Origin: Alisma plantago-aquatica
Lineage: Eukaryota; Streptophyta; Magnoliopsida; Alismatales; Alismataceae
Length of the DNA stretch: 64,000 bases
Assembly: GCA_963693085.1 (NCBI GenBank)
Contig: OY856409.1
Location: 1,620,977,211-1,621,041,210, forward strand
Direction: 5' to 3'
This document shows positions 59,831 through 64,000 of this stretch, piece by piece. The notes below the pieces were generated by a model. The model was not told where the DNA came from and ran no database searches. It worked only from the letters and a program-made list of their open reading frames with translations. How positions within the stretch are numbered: position 1 is the first letter of the stretch; each line of letters opens with the position of its first letter. The translations under genes and the position numbers were made by a program.

Positions 59831-61320
59831 CTTGTCTATGTCATCATAGTCAAAATCCAACTTAAGAGGTGTAATAGTGGTACTGATCAGTATGGTGGTG
59901 GTGGTGGGTGCGACATGGTCAGGATCATGGAGATAGAAAGCTCCCTGAAATGTCGGCGGTTGCTGTGGTATTTTTGGAGGATGTGGATAGCCACAAAAAT
60001 AGCCTTGACTTCAATAGTTGTCAAAGAATGACTGCTAATAGTTCTCCGTCCACTATAGGCGTGTGTGCATGTTCTATTGGTTGGCTAAGAGAAGTCTCTC
60101 ATTTTTGAAGATTGCCTATTGGTTTTGATAGAGCCTTCCTTGGACATCATGGATGCCCGCCAGTGTAGCTGTCTACTATTGTTGCCCATGTTGAATCTCT
60201 TGCAACATTCTATACAATTCTACCATTGAATATGGATCATTATCCTGGGAAGGTGGTGGAGCAGAAGAACTAGAGGCTCCATGTACTCTATGGCACTTGC
60301 GAGTGACCTACCTCCTCATGATTACGGTTGTAGCCTCCTCTTCCTCTTCTTCATTCTATTCCTATTGTTGCTCTTTCTCGGCATCATTTTCTTCTTCATC
60401 TTCCTCTGTGTCATCCTCGACAGGCCACCTCATGTGATACACTCCTTGCAAGTTGAAGATAGGATCATGGATCTCCCTCTCCTAGTACTGGCCATCCACT
60501 ATACAACACGCGTACACCTTCCAAGATGCAGGTTTAGGAGGTTAGCTCTCTTGAAATGTTTCATGTCCAACTTGGGTGAAGCCTTCAGAGATTTGGAGAT
60601 GGAGAGTTCAAGTTTAAGATGCATAGATATTAGGGTGATAAGTCATCCTAAATGGATGGGTGGCATCCTCTGCACCAGTCACCTCACAGACATCATGCGT
60701 TGGAGGAAGAAGGAACCAAAGTCCATTGAATCCCTTCCCAATCTCAATAGGTTATAGAGCAAGAAAAGATCCACCCATTGAACCTTCCCCCGTCCCTGAC
60801 TAGACTTGGAGAATATGGTGTTGGTGAGGAAGTGATGTAGGATACGAGAAAACGGGTGCTTAATGTCGGTGATGGAGTTGGTATTCCAGCTGATGTGATA
60901 GCCCTCCAACACCTTTGCCAAAAGTTCCCATGAACCGTTGTAGTCGAAGTTTCTAGTGGCGAAGAATATAGTTCACCCAGTGGCCATCTATAGATGGCGT
61001 TGAATTGCCTCATTGTCATTTTATGTCGGTGTTGAAGAGACAAAATTTGACGTGCCCTTCCATCCATTCATCCCCACACCCAGGGATGCAACAAATCTAC
61101 AGTGAGGCCAGAAACTCATAGACGAGCTCTGGGAAGGTGAGCCAATCACTAAAGAAAGGGTGATCACCCACCCACCCCTGATCCTTATAGACTCAGCGAA
61201 GATTGTCAGTGAAGCCCACATATGCCAGGAACACACAGTCTCCATATTGTGTTGAGGTGATCTCTCTCTCTTCATCAACTCATCATATATCTTCTTCGTT
61301 TACGGGTTGACATGAATTAT
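59830..61320 (-). pseudogene. Athila ORF1-type gypsy protein, decayed
   Basis: Read on the minus strand, peptides in changing frames match the ATHILA ORF-1 family: LASLGVGMNGW-type start region, KMTMRQFNAIYRWPLGELYS, then ITDIKHPFSRILHHFLTNTI and VDLFLLYNL. Further down are a Ser/Pro-rich hinge (SAPPPSQDNDPYSM), VELYRMLQEIQHGQQ and GYPHPPKIPQQPPTF. At least two frameshifts and several stops break it. The family is plant-specific, of poorly known role, and marks Athila-lineage gypsy elements. Borders are approximate. Confidence 0.65.
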
Positions 61321-61682
61321 GTGTGTTGGTTTGGGTACCAACGTGACATTCCCTATTGATGAAGACACTGTTCTCTTGGATGTTATTGAGATAGTACAAG
61401 AAGGGGATGGAGAATAAGAAGCTCAGAGAAGACTCCGAACGCCCGCATGTGCTTGCACAATCTTATTTGAGAGAGGTGTGGTGAAGGTGTGAATGAAACA
61501 ATACACCCCCTTATATATTTGTCGGCTAGCCGGATGTCGATGTGTTAGTAGTAATGACTTGGATTCTATAGTACCAAATTCTTCTCCATGATATGTGAGA
61601 CTCGGTACCAGCCATTGATACCAACGATCCTCATTGGTCGATGTCAGTAGTTGTGGATTGCCCACCGTCATTAGTACCTAAG

Positions 61683-64000
61683 TGTAACATCCCTGACCTG
61701 GGTTATGTGTTAACCCTAGATGTTTTTCCTAATAAGGTTGAGTAGATGCTTAATTTTATCTTGGGAAAAGTAATTAGGGCTCATGAGAAACTTATGTTTC
61801 AATTTTGGTCCTGTTTGAACAATGTTGAAGCAATGTTTGCTTATTTTGGACTAAAGTGCAAATTACCCAAGTTGAGGGGTTAAATTGCAAATGTTACATG
61901 ATAAGATGTTCCTATGATGTTGAGACATCATAATAATGAATATTATGTATTGGTATGGTTCTCACAAGCTTGTAAAGCAATCCTTGTGCATTAAAACCTA
62001 GTTTTGGTGTAATGTGCAATTTACCCAAAACCTAGGGTTCAATATGCAAATTACCACTTCAATAAAGTCCCTAATGTTTCTTGGAATCATGTAAAGCAAA
62101 GAAAATGAGAGGGGTGCCTCATTTGAATTAAGTTGGAGGAGAGAGAATCTTGATATTAAAATAATCAAGATTTAATCCTAATTGAAACTGTAATTCAATT
62201 TAGGGCAAAAATGAATGCATTAATTAAAGGGCCTTCAACCAAAAATATAATGGTTGTATTTTTTCAAGTTTGGACACCTTTGTGCCTTTGCTAGGCCACG
62301 AAATATCTCAAGGCAAGTGGATAACCCACTCACCTTATTATAAGGAATAGAAATATCCACTCACATATGGATATTAATATAAAATGATTTAAGGTGCTTA
62401 ATTTCTTTTTCCTTAATTCATGGATAATGGAAGGGATCTCTGTGGGGATATATATGCCCTTGCATGCAAGAAACCAAGGGGGAAGTGGTGGCAACAATTT
62501 TGGAATTAATAGACTTTTATAAGAAGATTTTCTCTCTCATCAATTTTCTTATAAAAGTACCCTTTCTAAGACAAAACAAAGGCTTTTTCGGATTTCTTTC
62601 TTTCCCCTTGCTTGGAAAACGACCAAGGAGCTGTGGAGGACCAGGAGGACGACCCCCAACCTGTTGGTAATCCTTTGACCTTCGTTCTCCTTGATTCCAT
62701 GGTGGAAATCAAAAATAAATAATTGATTTCTTCTTATTTCGATCTCCTCTTCAACCCTAGCCAAACTTTTCAAACAAAAGTTTGAGGATGAGCCTAGGGG
62801 AGTTGCAAGAGCTTCATCCACCATTGTTTCTATGAGATTGGATCTTTGGAGCTCAATTGGAGGAATGTTTTATAACTTGAACCCTTAATTTTATTATTGC
62901 AATCAATTCCTTATCAATTGGTGATCATTTCTGCATTTCTGAAATTAAGTTTGGTTGATTGATGCAATCTCCATGGAAATCACAGTAGATTTCGTGATTT
63001 TTGAGCTTGATGATGATGACATCATCATAAGCACACACCTCCCCAAATATATATGGCAAACAGTTTCAATGTTGGGACCAAACGGTTTCACCAAACCGTT
63101 TGGTGGTTTGGGTCCCAAACCATTTGGGTCCCAAACCGTTTGGGTCCCAAACCGTTTGGGATGGTTGACCATTTGAGATGGTTGACCGTTTGAAGATATA
63201 TGATGTGGTGCTTGGATTTTGATCCAATGGTTTCAATTAGTTTGATCTTGAAGGTTTCAATTGTGAATGATTACTTAATTGCAAACCCTAATCGACTAAG
63301 TGCTGAATTTCCAATTGATTGAAATGATGGTTTGGGTTGATTGACCCAAACGGTTTCAAAACCATTTGGGAATCACCCAAACGGTCTAAAGACCAATTGA
63401 GGGTCACGCAAGACCGTTTGGAGGTCTAGGGTTGAGCATGGTTGGGTATTTGATGATCCAAAGATACCAAATTGAATTGCAACTAAGTGCTGATTTGATA
63501 ATCAATCCGATGGTCCAAAACCCTAATTGGATGTCATGGTTTTTGATGATGGAATGGGAAAACGGTCTCAAGACCATTTGGAGATCAACCAAATGGTCTC
63601 AAGACCGTTTGGTGGTCATCCAATACCGTTTGAGGTCAGGTCATATCATGTGATGATGATAGTTCATTGATTTCAATCGATTTGATTCCACAATGTCAAC
63701 CATTGATGGATCATCGATTTCAAACCCTAAGTGATGGTTTATTGAATATCAAACCTAGTTCAATTGGGTTCAAAACCCTAAATTGAAGGTCTAATTGAAT
63801 GGTGATTTAGTGGTCCAATTGATGAATACTTTAAGTGGTTCAATTTATAATTGGTCCATGGATTGAAACATTGAGTCGATTGAGTGTTGAAGTGGTTTTT
63901 TTTGGTCCATGAGGCTTTGAGAAGGTTTGGACCAAACGGTATCAAGACCGTTTGGGACCAAACGATCTCAAACTGTTTGGAGACCCAAAGTGCAAATGGT
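61683..64000 (+). mobile_element. 5' part of a second copy of the solo-LTR family
   Basis: Begins TGTAACATCCCTGACCTGGG, co-linear with 16803 onward: the shared GTGCAAATTACCCAAGTTGAGG block, the GACCAAGGAGCTGTGGAGG block (62620 against 17576), and the palindromic CAAACGG/CCGTTTGG array from 63060. Cut by the window end after about 2.3 kb, so it cannot be said whether it is solo or part of a full element. Confidence 0.88.

Noticed and set aside
60281..60757. 158-codon plus-strand frame with a Leu/Phe-rich N-terminus
   Set aside because: It lies antisense to the Athila ORF1 remnant, whose minus-strand peptides are recognisable. The hydrophobic start comes from an antisense acidic, Glu-rich stretch.

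Overview
The window is nuclear DNA of a flowering plant, made almost entirely of transposable elements nested inside one another. The evidence is plant-type Ty1/copia and Ty3/gypsy polyproteins, CACTA (En/Spm) transposons with plant-specific transposase domains, GT-AG introns, kilobase-long LTRs, tRNA-Met primer-binding sites and AT-rich intergenic filler. No ordinary host gene, rRNA, tRNA or CRISPR array could be supported. The species cannot be named from the sequence.

Layout. (1) 1-827 is unassigned. (2) 828-25936 is Ty1/copia material: a truncated LTR (828-2163), an internal 3' remnant (2882-3054), then an element with LTRs at 3055-5257 and 23664-25936. Its gag-pol is split by two later insertions with exact target-site duplications (TSDs): CACTA element 1 at 8188-16218 (TSD ATG) inside integrase, and a 5.2-kb solo gypsy-type LTR at 16803-22021 (TSD GACAC) between integrase and reverse transcriptase. 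(3) 25937-31690 is mostly unassigned, but holds a 1.0-kb poly(A) retroposon (28521-29523) with a 13-bp TSD and a 119-bp tandem duplication. (4) 31691-33072 and 53052-53560 are two parts of one degenerate tandem repeat (period about 280 bp), split by CACTA element 2 (33073-53048, TSD ATA). Inside CACTA 2 lie a 12.5-kb chromodomain-bearing Ty3/gypsy element (34273-46763, TSD ATTAT, 3.8-kb LTRs) and an 879-bp TRIM-like element (47529-48407). (5) 53560-56800 is a patchwork of GA/CT-rich repeats and an ATAACA-rich minisatellite. (6) About 56880-61680 is a decayed Athila-type gypsy element on the minus strand. (7) 61683-64000 is the start of a second copy of the solo-LTR family, cut by the window end.

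How the parts relate. The two CACTA elements belong to one family: the same 13-bp ends, the same subterminal CGTCGGTT repeats, the same GC-rich leader block and the same foldback module. They have lost complementary halves. CACTA 1 keeps the transposase (tnp2 type, one in-frame stop) and has lost all of the second gene but its last exon. CACTA 2 keeps most exons of that second gene (a Ptta/En/Spm-like domain followed by a Ulp1-like C48 protease) and retains only the last codons of the transposase. The copia and gypsy polyproteins are riddled with stops, most of them explicable as C-to-T or G-to-A changes, as expected for methylated silenced repeats. By hand-counted LTR mismatches the copia element is clearly older than the gypsy element nested in CACTA 2.
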